DNA of 64,000 bases, from assembly GCA_023442465.1 (NCBI GenBank), contig JAEZZQ010000016.1:310001-374000 (forward strand), given 5' to 3'. The notes under the pieces are model-generated. The model was not told the DNA's origin. It saw only the letters and a program-made list of their open reading frames with translations, and did no database searches. The stretch is from Bacillota bacterium (lineage in GTDB: Bacteria; Bacillota; Clostridia; Lachnospirales; Lachnospiraceae). The position numbers and the translations under genes were made by a program. Positions within the stretch are counted from its first letter, which is position 1. Every line of letters starts with the position of its first letter. Positions 25,636-32,988 of the stretch are shown piece by piece.

Positions 25636-25669
25636 AACGGGTCGGCAAGATACAGCCGATCCGTTTTTT
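25636..25669 (+). terminator. Terminator of FliD-like gene
   Basis: AACGGGTCGGC and GCCGATCCGTT pair (one wobble) around an 8-nt loop, followed by TTTTTTC, 26 bp after the stop. Confidence 0.85.
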
Positions 25670-25754
25670 CTGTAATTAAAAAAGAGTTTATTACAAAAAA
25701 ACGATATGCAGCCGTAATATGAATAGGCTACACTTCAACGGAAAAACTTAAATA

Positions 25755-25794
25755 AAAAATCGCCTTTATGAAAACCGAAGCTTCATAAAGGCGA
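25755..25794 (-). terminator. tRNA-Leu(CAG) terminator
   Basis: ATCGCCTTTATGAA and TTCATAAAGGCGAT are perfect 14-bp arms followed on the minus strand by TTTTTTA, immediately after the tRNA. Confidence 0.85.
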
Positions 25795-25798
25795 TAAG

Positions 25799-25882
25799 TG
25801 CAGGAAAAGGGACTTGAACCCTCATGATATTGCTATCACACGGACCTGAACCGTGCGCGTCTGCCAATTCCGCCATTCCTGC
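25799..25882 (-). tRNA. tRNA-Leu (CAG)
   Basis: 84 nt. Acceptor GCAGGAA/TTCCTGC with discriminator A; anticodon stem CACGG/CCGTG with loop TTCAGGT (anticodon CAG); long variable arm; T-arm GAGGG/CCCTT with TTCAAGT. CCA not encoded. Confidence 0.95.
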
Positions 25883-25893
25883 ACGCAAAGATT

Positions 25894-25922
25894 ATTTTAT
25901 ATGTTTTTGGGCATTCTGTCAA
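25894..25922 (-). promoter_or_regulatory. Sigma-A promoter of tRNA-Leu(CAG)
   Basis: Consensus TTGACA (25922-25917), 17-bp spacer, TAAAAT (25899-25894), 11 bp ahead of the tRNA. The rest of 25923-26049 is AT-rich with no gene. Confidence 0.8.
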
Positions 25923-26049
25923 CAGTTAAATTAATATTTTAAAGCATCATAAATTATTATTTCAAAGTATCATTTTAAAGTATCTTTTAAGGCATTTAAA
26001 ATATGCCATCCTCCTATAATAAGCCAATCATGAACAATAAGCCACTGAA

Positions 26050-26316
26050 TTATATTAAGCTTTTTACAATAAGCAGGCTCTCAAACAAGGTTACCATTCT
26101 ATAGTCGCTGCTCACCAGCTCCTTCTTCTTGCTGCCTTCATGTTCCCCTTCACATCCCGAATCTATATATTTATATAAAGTCCCTGCCTCTACCACATAT
26201 TCATTCAGTTTGTTTCCCGTCAGCATGGTAAGCCCAAGTTCTTCACATAATGCTCTAAATGCGTCAAATTTATCTATATTCCCCTCAACTGCCGTTTTCA
26301 CCATCACTTTTGCCAT
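26050..26316 (-). CDS. Hypothetical small protein
   Basis: An 88-residue protein starting MAKVMVKTAVEGNIDKFDAF. It is mixed alpha/beta with an acidic Glu/Lys middle (CEGEHEGSKKKE) and a hydrophobic end (VTLFESLLIVKSLI). I do not recognise it. ATG 26316 has AAAAGGG 11-12 nt upstream; the TTG at 26325 has almost no gap to that site. It is the first gene left of the candidate sRNA promoter at 26373-26402 and points away from it. Confidence 0.6.
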   Translation of the reverse strand: MAKVMVKTAVEGNIDKFDAFRALCEELGLTMLTGNKLNEYVVEAGTLYKYIDSGCEGEHEGSKKKELVSSDYRMVTLFESLLIVKSLI

Positions 26317-26372
26317 AACATTCAATACCCTTTTTCCTTTTACAGTAAATCTTTTCCGATTATTCTTAAAGT

Positions 26373-26402
26373 TTGACAGCTCAAAATATTACGCTATATA
26401 AT
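26373..26402 (+). promoter_or_regulatory. Full-consensus sigma-A promoter for candidate sRNA
   Basis: TTGACA (26373-26378), 18-bp spacer, TATAAT (26397-26402). Both hexamers are perfect, and no plus-strand coding frame follows before the terminator at 26470-26517. Confidence 0.75.
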
Positions 26403-26408
26403 AAGGAC

Positions 26409-26517
26409 GCATACTTCACGTATGTATCAAACTTCTTGGCCTATCGGCCTTTAAGTTACAAATTGTTCGAGAATGAGCCGAGGTATTGCCAGTACCGCTT
26501 GAGGCTCATTCTTTTAT
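26409..26517 (+). ncRNA. Candidate ~110-nt small RNA
   Basis: Transcription from the consensus promoter should begin near 26409. The RNA would contain a CATAC/GTATG hairpin, a GGCC-TATC-GGCC hairpin, a single-stranded AAGTTACAAATTGTT (26453-26467), and a terminator whose arms AGAATGAGCC (26470-26479) and GGCTCATTCT (26503-26512) enclose a smaller GGTA/TACC hairpin and are followed by TTTATTG. No ORF of note lies inside. Its 15-nt unpaired stretch is exactly complementary to the leader of the divergent early operon (28540-28554). The terminator arm overlaps the last codons of the minus-strand gene 26506-26817. Not a known RNA class that I recognise. Confidence 0.6.
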
Positions 26518-26817
26518 TGTCAGGAATATGCTGTATTCTCCGAATATCAGCTCGTAGCTTATCGTGTATGTATTCAACAGCCTGCTTCCATACTGCTGTT
26601 TGTCGATTCTGTCTATAGCATATAAATCAATCTCCTCAGCACCGGAGGCCCCTCTGGCATATAACAGCAGCCGATTGCCGTCTCGTTTACGCAGCATCTT
26701 ATGTAATATCGCCTTACGGGATTCCATCTCAAAATTGGTCATCTTTGGCAGGATTTTCACAGCCAGGGTTTGTCCGATATATTCATCGAGTTCATCTAAA
26801 AAATCATCTGTCTCCAT
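26506..26817 (-). CDS. Hypothetical protein with SOS-type operator
   Basis: A 103-residue protein starting METDDFLDELDEYIG. It has a Lys/Arg-rich middle (ESRKAILHKMLRKRDGNRLLLYARGASG) and a beta-rich end. Family unknown. GGAGGGGAC lies directly before ATG 26817; an upstream in-frame extension to 26901 has no site and would cross the promoter. The promoter is TTGACA-17-TAATAT (26880-26852). A LexA-like CGAACGTTTGTTCT at 26830-26843 sits over +1 to +15. That arrangement predicts induction by DNA damage, so it may be a damage-response or prophage-associated factor (inference). Confidence 0.65.
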   Translation of the reverse strand: METDDFLDELDEYIGQTLAVKILPKMTNFEMESRKAILHKMLRKRDGNRLLLYARGASGAEEIDLYAIDRIDKQQYGSRLLNTYTISYELIFGEYSIFLTIKE

Positions 26818-26829
26818 GTCCCCTCCATT

Positions 26830-26843
26830 CGAACGTTTGTTCT
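26830..26843 (-). promoter_or_regulatory. LexA-like SOS box
   Basis: CGAACGTTTGTTCT has a perfect GAAC-N4-GTTC core and 13 of 14 symmetric positions of the Gram-positive CGAAC-N4-GTTCG box. It lies just downstream of the predicted start site, between promoter and ribosome site, where repressor would block elongation or initiation. Confidence 0.6.
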
Positions 26844-26851
26844 TTTTTCTC

Positions 26852-26880
26852 ATATTATTACATTTCAGAGGCAATGTCAA
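26852..26880 (-). promoter_or_regulatory. Sigma-A promoter of 26817 gene
   Basis: TTGACA (26880-26875), 17-bp spacer, TAATAT (26857-26852); predicted start about 26845. Confidence 0.75.
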
Positions 26881-26990
26881 CTGCCAATGTTTAGAACACA
26901 TGAAGGAATATTTAAATTATGTAAACATTGAATAAACAATACATAATGCTATCTTAGCTTAAGTATCGCACATCCGCACATTGTTCGTTG

Positions 26991-27108
26991 GAACAAACGC
27001 GTGCTTCACACACTCTCGCGACCAGATACCCTGGCCACACAGCTTTTGTCCCGCGCGCAGCTGCACATCCATCGGTACTGTAATAGGTGCATTTTCCTAG
27101 TACAGTAC
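26991..27108 (+). repeat. Dispersed multi-hairpin repeat, copy C
   Basis: GAACAAACGCGTGCTTCACACACTCTC through GCGCGCAGCTGCACATCC to CTGTAATAGG...CCTAGTACAG. It is the most diverged full copy and lies head to tail with copy D. Confidence 0.8.
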
Positions 27109-27226
27109 AAAAATGTACTTTGCACACTCTCGTGACCAAACACTTCGGCAGCACAGCTTTTGTTTCGCGCGCGTAGCTGCGCATTCATTTTTATGTAATA
27201 GGAGCACTTTCCTATTACATAAAAAA
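27109..27226 (+). repeat. Dispersed multi-hairpin repeat, copy D
   Basis: Directly follows copy C in tandem. It ends in the perfect hairpin ATGTAATAGG...CCTATTACAT. It lies immediately past the stop of the MrpR-like gene and could terminate or buffer its transcript. Confidence 0.85.
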
Positions 27227-27236
27227 TACTATCCGT

Positions 27237-28235
27237 TTAACGATAGTATTTTCCTCTCACTATATATGGCAGACACTTTCTTCTTATTTCCAGAGGAGTG
27301 GTGTTTCCCGCTGAAAATCCATATTCATCCGATAAATCCTTAATTCTCGTAAACCCTCTTTGGTTCAGCCTCACATAAAATAACTTAATGTAATACTCAA
27401 CCGGTTTATTTTCTCTGTCGCATACCTCTTTTATATAATTAACAAAACCCGAAATATACAGCATATCCGCAGATACGCTATAACCCGCGTACTGAGAAAT
27501 GCGAATGAAATACTTACCGACAATTGCTGCCATTCTGGATTTGTACAGTTCGTCGGTCAGGCCGTCGATTTCCTTTATCTTAATAATATAATCTTTATAT
27601 TGGCTCATGTACTGAACACTTATTTTATTATCATCTCCGATAAATTCCTTTCTCGTCCAACACACTTCCCATCCGTAACAGCTTTTATACTGCCTCAGCA
27701 ATTCGAAAAATCTATGAGACATCTGTTTACAGGTTCCGCCCGTGAATATTGTGAAATTATCAAAATCCACATCGCTGTATTTAAGTCTTATGAAATCATC
27801 AATCGTCCTTATGCCTTCGTAAAATCCCCTGATCAATAGCTCGTAAAATACTTTATTAAGTTTCAAGCTGTCTATCAGGCATTCTACCGTATCATCGTAA
27901 AAGACCGTAATATCCATAGCCTCAATGGTTTTAAAAATAAAAGCCTCATCATCGAATTCTTCATCCCTTAGATGATTGCTGCTTATATACCCGTTAGCGA
28001 CACACCAATCCAAAAATAAACTCAATTTATTTTTTTGATTTAAAACATATTTGATGGATTTCGGATTCCCGCAGATTTTATAAATAACGAAATCCACCAG
28101 TTCTTCTCTGGACATACCCAATATATCCGAGGCCCATACTATTTCCTTGTTTAACGCCTGCGCGGCCGTTTTATTGGTCCGTATGAACTCCAGAACCATT
28201 TTCTTATATTCTTCAGGGGTATATTGCTTTAGCAT
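27237..28235 (-). CDS. MrpR-like phage repressor (inactive tyrosine-recombinase fold)
   Basis: A 332-residue protein starting MLKQYTPEEYKKMV. An N-terminal core-binding-type domain (KLSLFLDWCVANGYIS near residue 95) precedes a catalytic-type domain opening LNKVFYELLIRGFYEGIRTIDDFIRLKYSDVDFDNFTI, the box I layout of phage integrases. I find no HxLR box and no C-terminal nucleophilic Tyr context, so recombination is unlikely. This matches the MrpR/YopR master repressor of phage SPbeta, which uses a dead integrase fold to bind DNA. AGAGGTAAACGGT precedes ATG 28235, downstream of promoter 28294-28265; the longer frame to 28307 would start upstream of the promoter. Confidence 0.65.
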   Translation of the reverse strand: MLKQYTPEEYKKMVLEFIRTNKTAAQALNKEIVWASDILGMSREELVDFVIYKICGNPKSIKYVLNQKNKLSLFLDWCVANGYISSNHLRDEEFDDEAFIFKTIEAMDITVFYDDTVECLIDSLKLNKVFYELLIRGFYEGIRTIDDFIRLKYSDVDFDNFTIFTGGTCKQMSHRFFELLRQYKSCYGWEVCWTRKEFIGDDNKISVQYMSQYKDYIIKIKEIDGLTDELYKSRMAAIVGKYFIRISQYAGYSVSADMLYISGFVNYIKEVCDRENKPVEYYIKLFYVRLNQRGFTRIKDLSDEYGFSAGNTTPLEIRRKCLPYIVRGKYYR

Positions 28236-28264
28236 ACCGTTTACCTCTTTTCTTATATGGAGTA

Positions 28265-28294
28265 AATATACTATAATTATGACAGTCATGTCAA
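28265..28294 (-). promoter_or_regulatory. Repressor promoter with embedded dyad
   Basis: TTGACA (28294-28289), 18-bp spacer, TATATT (28270-28265). TGACA-N4-TGTCA (28280-28293) is a perfect dyad overlapping the -35 and spacer, a likely autoregulatory operator. Confidence 0.6.
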
Positions 28295-28311
28295 GGAATA
28301 TTTTCATTATG

Positions 28312-28410
28312 TTAAATTAGTACTAATAAACTGACAATGCCTAGAATTACGTATCCGGACAAGAATCGTATTTTACTATTATTATTTTGAAATTCATTAT
28401 AAACTTCCAT
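28312..28410 (-). CDS. Candidate 32-residue membrane peptide
   Basis: A short frame MEVYNEFQNNNSKIRF followed by the hydrophobic segment LSGYVILGIVSLLVLI. AAGGGG lies about 7 nt before ATG 28410. It sits between the repressor promoter and the divergent early promoter. It could be a small membrane or signalling peptide; no evidence for secretion cleavage is visible. Coding is plausible from the ribosome site and hydrophobicity only. Confidence 0.4.
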   Translation of the reverse strand: MEVYNEFQNNNSKIRFLSGYVILGIVSLLVLI

Positions 28411-28442
28411 TTTTTATCCCCTTAACATAATTTATTTATTCC

Positions 28443-28471
28443 TTGACAAACAAATGTTCGAGTGGTAGTAT
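28443..28471 (+). promoter_or_regulatory. Early-operon promoter with LexA-like operator
   Basis: TTGACA (28443-28448), 17-bp spacer, TAGTAT (28466-28471) with an extended TGG. CAAACAAATGTTCG (28447-28460), one mismatch from CGAAC-N4-GTTCG, fills the spacer. Transcription would start near 28478. The ~280-nt leader contains a CATCCT/AGGATG hairpin, the 15-nt sRNA complement (28540-28554) and repeat copy E. Confidence 0.65.
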
Positions 28472-28605
28472 CTGTATATGGCAACCCACTGCTCCTATAT
28501 GGAGCCCATCCTCTATCGTGGCTGATAAAGGATGACATTAACAATTTGTAACTTTATACTTTCCACTTTTAGCGTAAAAACAAACGCTCCTTGACAATTT
28601 CATAT

Positions 28606-28723
28606 AACAAAGGTGTACTTCGCACACTCTCACAGCCAAACGCCCCGGCAGCACAGCTTTTGCCTGGCGCGTGGCTGCACATCAGTTTTTTTATATAATA
28701 GAAACACTTTCCATTATATAAAA
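28606..28723 (+). repeat. Dispersed multi-hairpin repeat, copy E
   Basis: AACAAAGGTGTACTTCGCACACTCTC through GCGCGTGGCTGCACATC to TATATAATAG...CATTATATA. It lies within the leader of the early operon, ending just before the ribosome site of the 28757 gene. Confidence 0.82.
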
Positions 28724-28756
28724 ATAAATAAAAAAGGAGGATTATCAAAATAATAA

Positions 28757-28972
28757 ATGACAAAATTACAACATAACACGCTGCGTATACCGACCCGGGA
28801 AGAATTCCACCACGCCTACGCAGGAGAGATAAGTCCCCGTGATTTCAATCAGAACCGTCCGGCGGGCCTGGCAATCCGGGAGACAGTTAATGTTTTAATA
28901 TTTAATGATGAATGCAGAAAAAAAATTAATTATTCCAACTTCACCAATAAGGAAAGGAACCATAGCTTATGA
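28757..28972 (+). CDS. Hypothetical small early protein
   Basis: A 71-residue basic protein, MTKLQHNTLRIPTREEFHHAYAGEISPRDFNQNRPAGLAIRE with an Asn/Lys-rich tail. Unrecognised. AAGGAGG lies about 16 nt upstream, a long gap. The stop overlaps the next gene's ATG by 4 bp, indicating translational coupling within the operon leading to the polymerase. Confidence 0.6.
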   Translation: MTKLQHNTLRIPTREEFHHAYAGEISPRDFNQNRPAGLAIRETVNVLIFNDECRKKINYSNFTNKERNHSL

Positions 28973-29289
28973 AATATATAAAACAAGGCTTCGCTATTTC
29001 GGTGCCGGTAAATGAAGACTATACAGTCAGAGCCAACATATTAAAAACGGATACCGATAAACCAAACATCTATGATTTCACATTAGAAATATCTCAGAAT
29101 AGCATTGGACAATATCACAGTGTTGCCGGCGACGAAGTTTACCGGATGGAATCGGACAGTATAAACAGGGATGTAGCAGATTATATTCTAAGAATATATC
29201 AGGAAGGCTTTTTCTCAGCCGCTATTAAAAAATATGAATATCTAATCAGCTTTATAGAATTCGGTGCTTGGCATTATGAAAGAAGGTAA
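28969..29289 (+). CDS. Hypothetical protein coupled to polymerase gene
   Basis: A 106-residue protein, MKYIKQGFAISVPVNEDYTV at the start, beta-rich then helical (RDVADYILRIYQEGFFSAAIKKYEYLISFIEFGAWHYERR). No family recognised and no membrane segment. AAAGGAACC precedes the ATG, which overlaps the previous stop. Its own last codons AGAAGG form the best ribosome site for the polymerase frame that follows within 6 bp. Confidence 0.65.
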   Translation: MKYIKQGFAISVPVNEDYTVRANILKTDTDKPNIYDFTLEISQNSIGQYHSVAGDEVYRMESDSINRDVADYILRIYQEGFFSAAIKKYEYLISFIEFGAWHYERR

Positions 29290-29295
29290 TCGGTC

Positions 29296-31302
29296 ATAGA
29301 TAAAACACAATATACGCTCATTAAGATACCTATCAAAGAAATTGTAAAACAAAATTATAACGTACAGATCACCAAAGAGACGGAAATAGAAAATGAATAT
29401 CTGATTGCCCAGGGATACTCTCTCCTCTTCGACCAGATATTAAGACTGCGCGGCAAGGACCGAAATCCCCATATGAAGGAGCTGATACTGGTCGTAGCCA
29501 AGAAAGAACAAAAAGAGGAAAAAGTAAATCAGCTAAAGCAGCTATTGTACGGCGGCTTTACATATAACGGAGTACATTATTCCCGTTTCGGCAAGTCTGC
29601 TTCTCAGGGAAAGCAAGGCATCACCGCATTTGTAAGCGATGATATCTTTGAAGAACTATACAGGATTACTCAGATGGGCATGGATGTTCATAAGTGCGTT
29701 ATCTCAAAATACGAGGCCCAGCGCTGCCTCCCATTCAGCTCCTGCACCGTTATCCCTGACTATATGCCGAACATAATTATCATCGGCGAATATGAAAAGA
29801 CTTTGGAACACCGCCTTGTGAAATATGTTGTAGAAAGAGAGAGGGAATTTACCGATAAGGATACCGGGAAAAAGGGAACCTATAACAGCCGCGAGATTGA
29901 AGAAGATTATAAGAATATAAAGTTATCTCCTTTTGATGGCTGCGGTTGTCATGAAAAAGAATTTATGGAAAAAATAAGGGAGACTCTTTCTTTGGATTAT
30001 TCTCCGGTCGGTTCGCAGATCCGCCTGCCCATGATGAAGGGTTATTCCGTATATATTCCGTTTAAGGCACTGCTATACGAATGGGGATATGAATACATTA
30101 CAGATGTTTATGGAAAGAAACATAAAGTCGATACGATTGACTGTATTTGGAATACCTCCATGTTTAAAGGGCATAAGCAGTTTCAAGAGAAATATGGAGA
30201 CCAGGCATGGAGCAAATATATGGAAACGGTTCAAAAATATGAGTACAAGCTTGGAATCAGCAAATACAGCCATCACATTAAAAATCTAAACAAAAAGACC
30301 CGTATGAATTTTCAGTACCTTCAATGCTTAGATTTATGGAATCCAAAATACATTGATAATTATCAGCACGGCGAAATCGGCTCCTACGATATTTTAGCAA
30401 AAGAAAACGAAGGAAAAGTCATTTCCATCGCCAAGTATACCTCCGATTTATTCGAAAAGATAATAAAGGGTGATAAATTCTATACCTATAAATTTATGGG
30501 AGTACAAAATACCGAAGATTATGAGCCGGAAAGTAAATACCTTGAAGCTGCACTCATCAACGATGTTATGCTAAAGGACCCCGCCGTAAAACAGTTTATT
30601 TACCGTAAGCTGAAAACAGCTATCGATGAAGCGAAGGTCGGGAAGATTTATGCCGACGGATTTTATCATACACTTGTCGGAGATATGATCGGCTATTTGC
30701 AATACGTTGTCGGTGAAACACCCGTAGGCTGTCTGAACGCTCATGAATTTTTTTGTGAAACAATGAACGAGGGAGATTGCTTATCCTTCCGTTCCCCTTT
30801 AGTGGATCCCTCAGAGGTAAACAAGGTAAAAATCGTAACCAACGAAATTACCCGTAAATGGCTTTCTCACTTTAAGGATCAGGATGTGGTGATGCTCAAT
30901 ATGTACGATTTATCATTGCCTCAGCAGGGAGGCGCCGACTGTGACGGCGATATTGTTTTTCTATGCAATGCCCCCACCATCGTTTCATCGAAAATAGAGA
31001 AGTCTGTCATTATCGACATAAACGATAAGGCAATGGCCATCCCCAAAGAATATAATACGGAAAATATCATTGAATATGAATTGATGACGAGGGACAGCCG
31101 TATCGGAGAAATCACCAATGCGGCCACCTGCATTGAAAACAAGTATACCACCGATGAGAATATCCGCAAACTATATTCAAACTATGCCAGCCTGTTACGA
31201 ATCTTTCAGGGTCAAAACCGGCCCCTTTACATAGCGATGTGTATTGCAAATGCAGTGAACCTGGAAATCCAGGGTGTCATTCGAACCGGCAGCCGCCGGT
31301 AA
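29296..31302 (+). pseudogene. YonO/QDE-1-type double-psi-beta-barrel RNA polymerase, decayed
   Basis: About 669 codons. The signature PQQGGADCDGDIVFL (Asp548, Asp550, Asp552 counting from 29296) is the DxDGD metal triad shared by RNAP beta-prime, SPbeta YonO and eukaryotic RNA-dependent RNA polymerases. The following IIEYELMTRDSRIGEITNAATCIENKY and YASLLRIFQGQ match the LGxIxNxH and CxxLAxL-type blocks after the triad in RDR/YonO proteins. Two defects: no ATG/GTG/TTG exists before 29473, the likely original start being ATA 29296 (AGAAGG 9 nt upstream); and homology appears to end near 31215, where NRPLYIAMC replaces the expected KTG-containing tail. A shortened product from ATG 29473 is possible. 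Confidence 0.6.
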
Positions 31303-31421
31303 TCTTAGGAAATGAAGATGAATCGAATACCTTTATGAGATACAACCCAAGTACTGGAAAACTATTGGTTGTAAATATGAACACCTCAACTGTGATTGCT
31401 GTTACTGCGTTGAAATTTTAA
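31270..31421 (+). pseudogene. C-terminal scrap with phage-tail-like YNPSTG motif
   Basis: In the third frame the sequence runs QPPVILGNEDESNTF, then MRYNPSTGKLLVV and a hydrophobic end before TAA. YNPSTGxL is common in phage tail-fibre-like proteins. It overlaps the artificial end of the polymerase frame, marking the recombination junction. A similar scrap lies at 34080-34197. Confidence 0.35.
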
Positions 31422-31546
31422 TAATTTTTAAATCTATTAATTATAATAGGTGGGTAAAAATTTTTATGAGTTGATATCATTAGTTAGTTTTATATTTTGT
31501 AAAATTGTTGTATAATGGTTTTAAAAATTAGAAAAAGAGGATACTT

Positions 31547-32978
31547 ATGATATTCAACTCATATATTTTTGTATTATTCTTTTTACCTTTTACTATTTTA
31601 GGATATTATTTAATTTTAAAATTCAATACATATCGTTTAGCGACTTTCTTTTTATTTATTATGTCTGCATTTCTACGGATATACAAATCCTATTACTCTT
31701 GTTTTTATATTAATTAGCATTTTGATAAATTATATCATTTACAAAGGAATATTGATGTCATCCAAATACGGAAAAACAATTCTTGGCATCGGAATTTTTT
31801 TCAATATTGTTGGATTATTATATTTTAAATACTGTAATTTTTTTATTGAAAATATGAACATGATATTAGTGTCTGATTTAGCTTTACATAATATCATTCT
31901 ACCATTAGGGATAAGTTTCATTACATTCCAACAAATAGCTTTTCTTGTTGATTCATATCGTAAAGAAGTTCCAGAACACAGTTTGTTAGATTATGCTCTT
32001 TTTATTTCATATTTTCCGCACGTGATTTCGGGGCCGATTATATTACATAAAGAATTTTTTCCTCAATTATCTGAGGAAAAAAGAAAAATGAATTGGGATT
32101 TTTTTGCATCAGGATTATACATGTTTGTTATGGGACTTGGAAAAAAAGTGCTGATCGCAGATAGATTTGGGGAAGCGGTTAATTGGGGATATTCAAATGT
32201 GCCGGAATTGAACGCGACCAGCGCTCTATTTATAAGCATTGCATATAGCATTCAAATTTACTTCGATTTCAGCGGATACAGCGATATGGCGATAGGTATC
32301 AGTAGAATGCTGCAGATTGATTTGCCTATTAATTTTAATTCACCTTATAAAGCAACTACTATATCTGAATTTTGGAAAAGATGGCACATGACATTAACAA
32401 GGTTTTTAACTAAATATTTATATATTCCATTAGGGGGGAACCGAAAGGGAATTGTAAGAACATATATAAATATTATCGTTATATTTTTATGTAGTGGGCT
32501 GTGGCACGGTGCTAACTGGACATTCCTTCTATGGGGATTTTTGCATGGTTGTTGTATGGTATTAACTAGACAATTTCAAGGTTTTATCAATAAGATACCT
32601 AAAATTATAAATGCAATGGTTACATTGTTACTAATAAACTTCTTATGGATTTTATTTCGAGCAGAATCATTTGATGTATATAAACAAATGATCAAAGCTA
32701 TTTTTCTAAATAGATGGGGTTATTTGAATGAAACAATATGTGGTTATTTTAAACCAGTTTTGTTTGAGAATATAATAAATATAGATGCACCGTACTGGAT
32801 ATGGACAATTTTTACTCTTTTAATAGTATTTTTTATGATGTTAGCATGTAAGAATGTAATAGAAAAAGTTAGCGAAATAAGGCATTCTGCTATTTCGGCC
32901 TTTTTTACAGTAGCGGTTTTACTAATGTGTATCCTTTCTTTTTCTGGTGTGAGTACATTTGTTTATTCCCGATTCTAA
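31547..32978 (+). pseudogene. MBOAT family O-acyltransferase with frameshift
   Basis: The true start is ATG 31547 (AGAGGATACTT upstream): MIFNSYIFVLFFLPFTILGYY, standard for DltB/AlgI-type MBOATs. After MSAF near 31670 the frame is lost; shifting one position restores YGYTNPITLVFILISILINYIIYK and the remaining ~418 codons. The second part has the MBOAT core WKRWHMTLTRFL and the catalytic His in LWHGANWTFLLWG. The enzyme would move acyl groups across the membrane onto a surface polymer together with the next gene. The shift lies at a short T-run, so a sequencing error or phase variation is possible. Confidence 0.8.
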
Positions 32979-32988
32979 GGAGAATAGT

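Noticed and set aside
26409..26517. 6S RNA or tmRNA
   Set aside because: It lacks the long central-bubble hairpin of 6S RNA and any tRNA-like ends; it is also too short.
26954..27184. Protein-coding frames in the dispersed repeats (MRSYAR-type)
   Set aside because: The same peptide appears in several copies only because the repeat is conserved. Frames break between copies and no ribosome sites precede them.
26991..27226. CRISPR array from repeats C and D
   Set aside because: The units are ~118 bp, directly adjacent with no spacers, and scattered elsewhere as single copies; no cas genes are present.
27237..28235. Active phage integrase
   Set aside because: Only the box I-like region is visible. 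I find no HxLR box or C-terminal tyrosine context, so a DNA-binding, non-recombining role fits better.
26453..28554. The 15-bp inverted pair as phage attachment sites
   Set aside because: They are in opposite orientation and internal to transcripts; recombination would invert, not excise, and no active integrase is present.
28478..28600. Riboswitch in the early-operon leader
   Set aside because: Hairpins are present but no known aptamer core was recognised.
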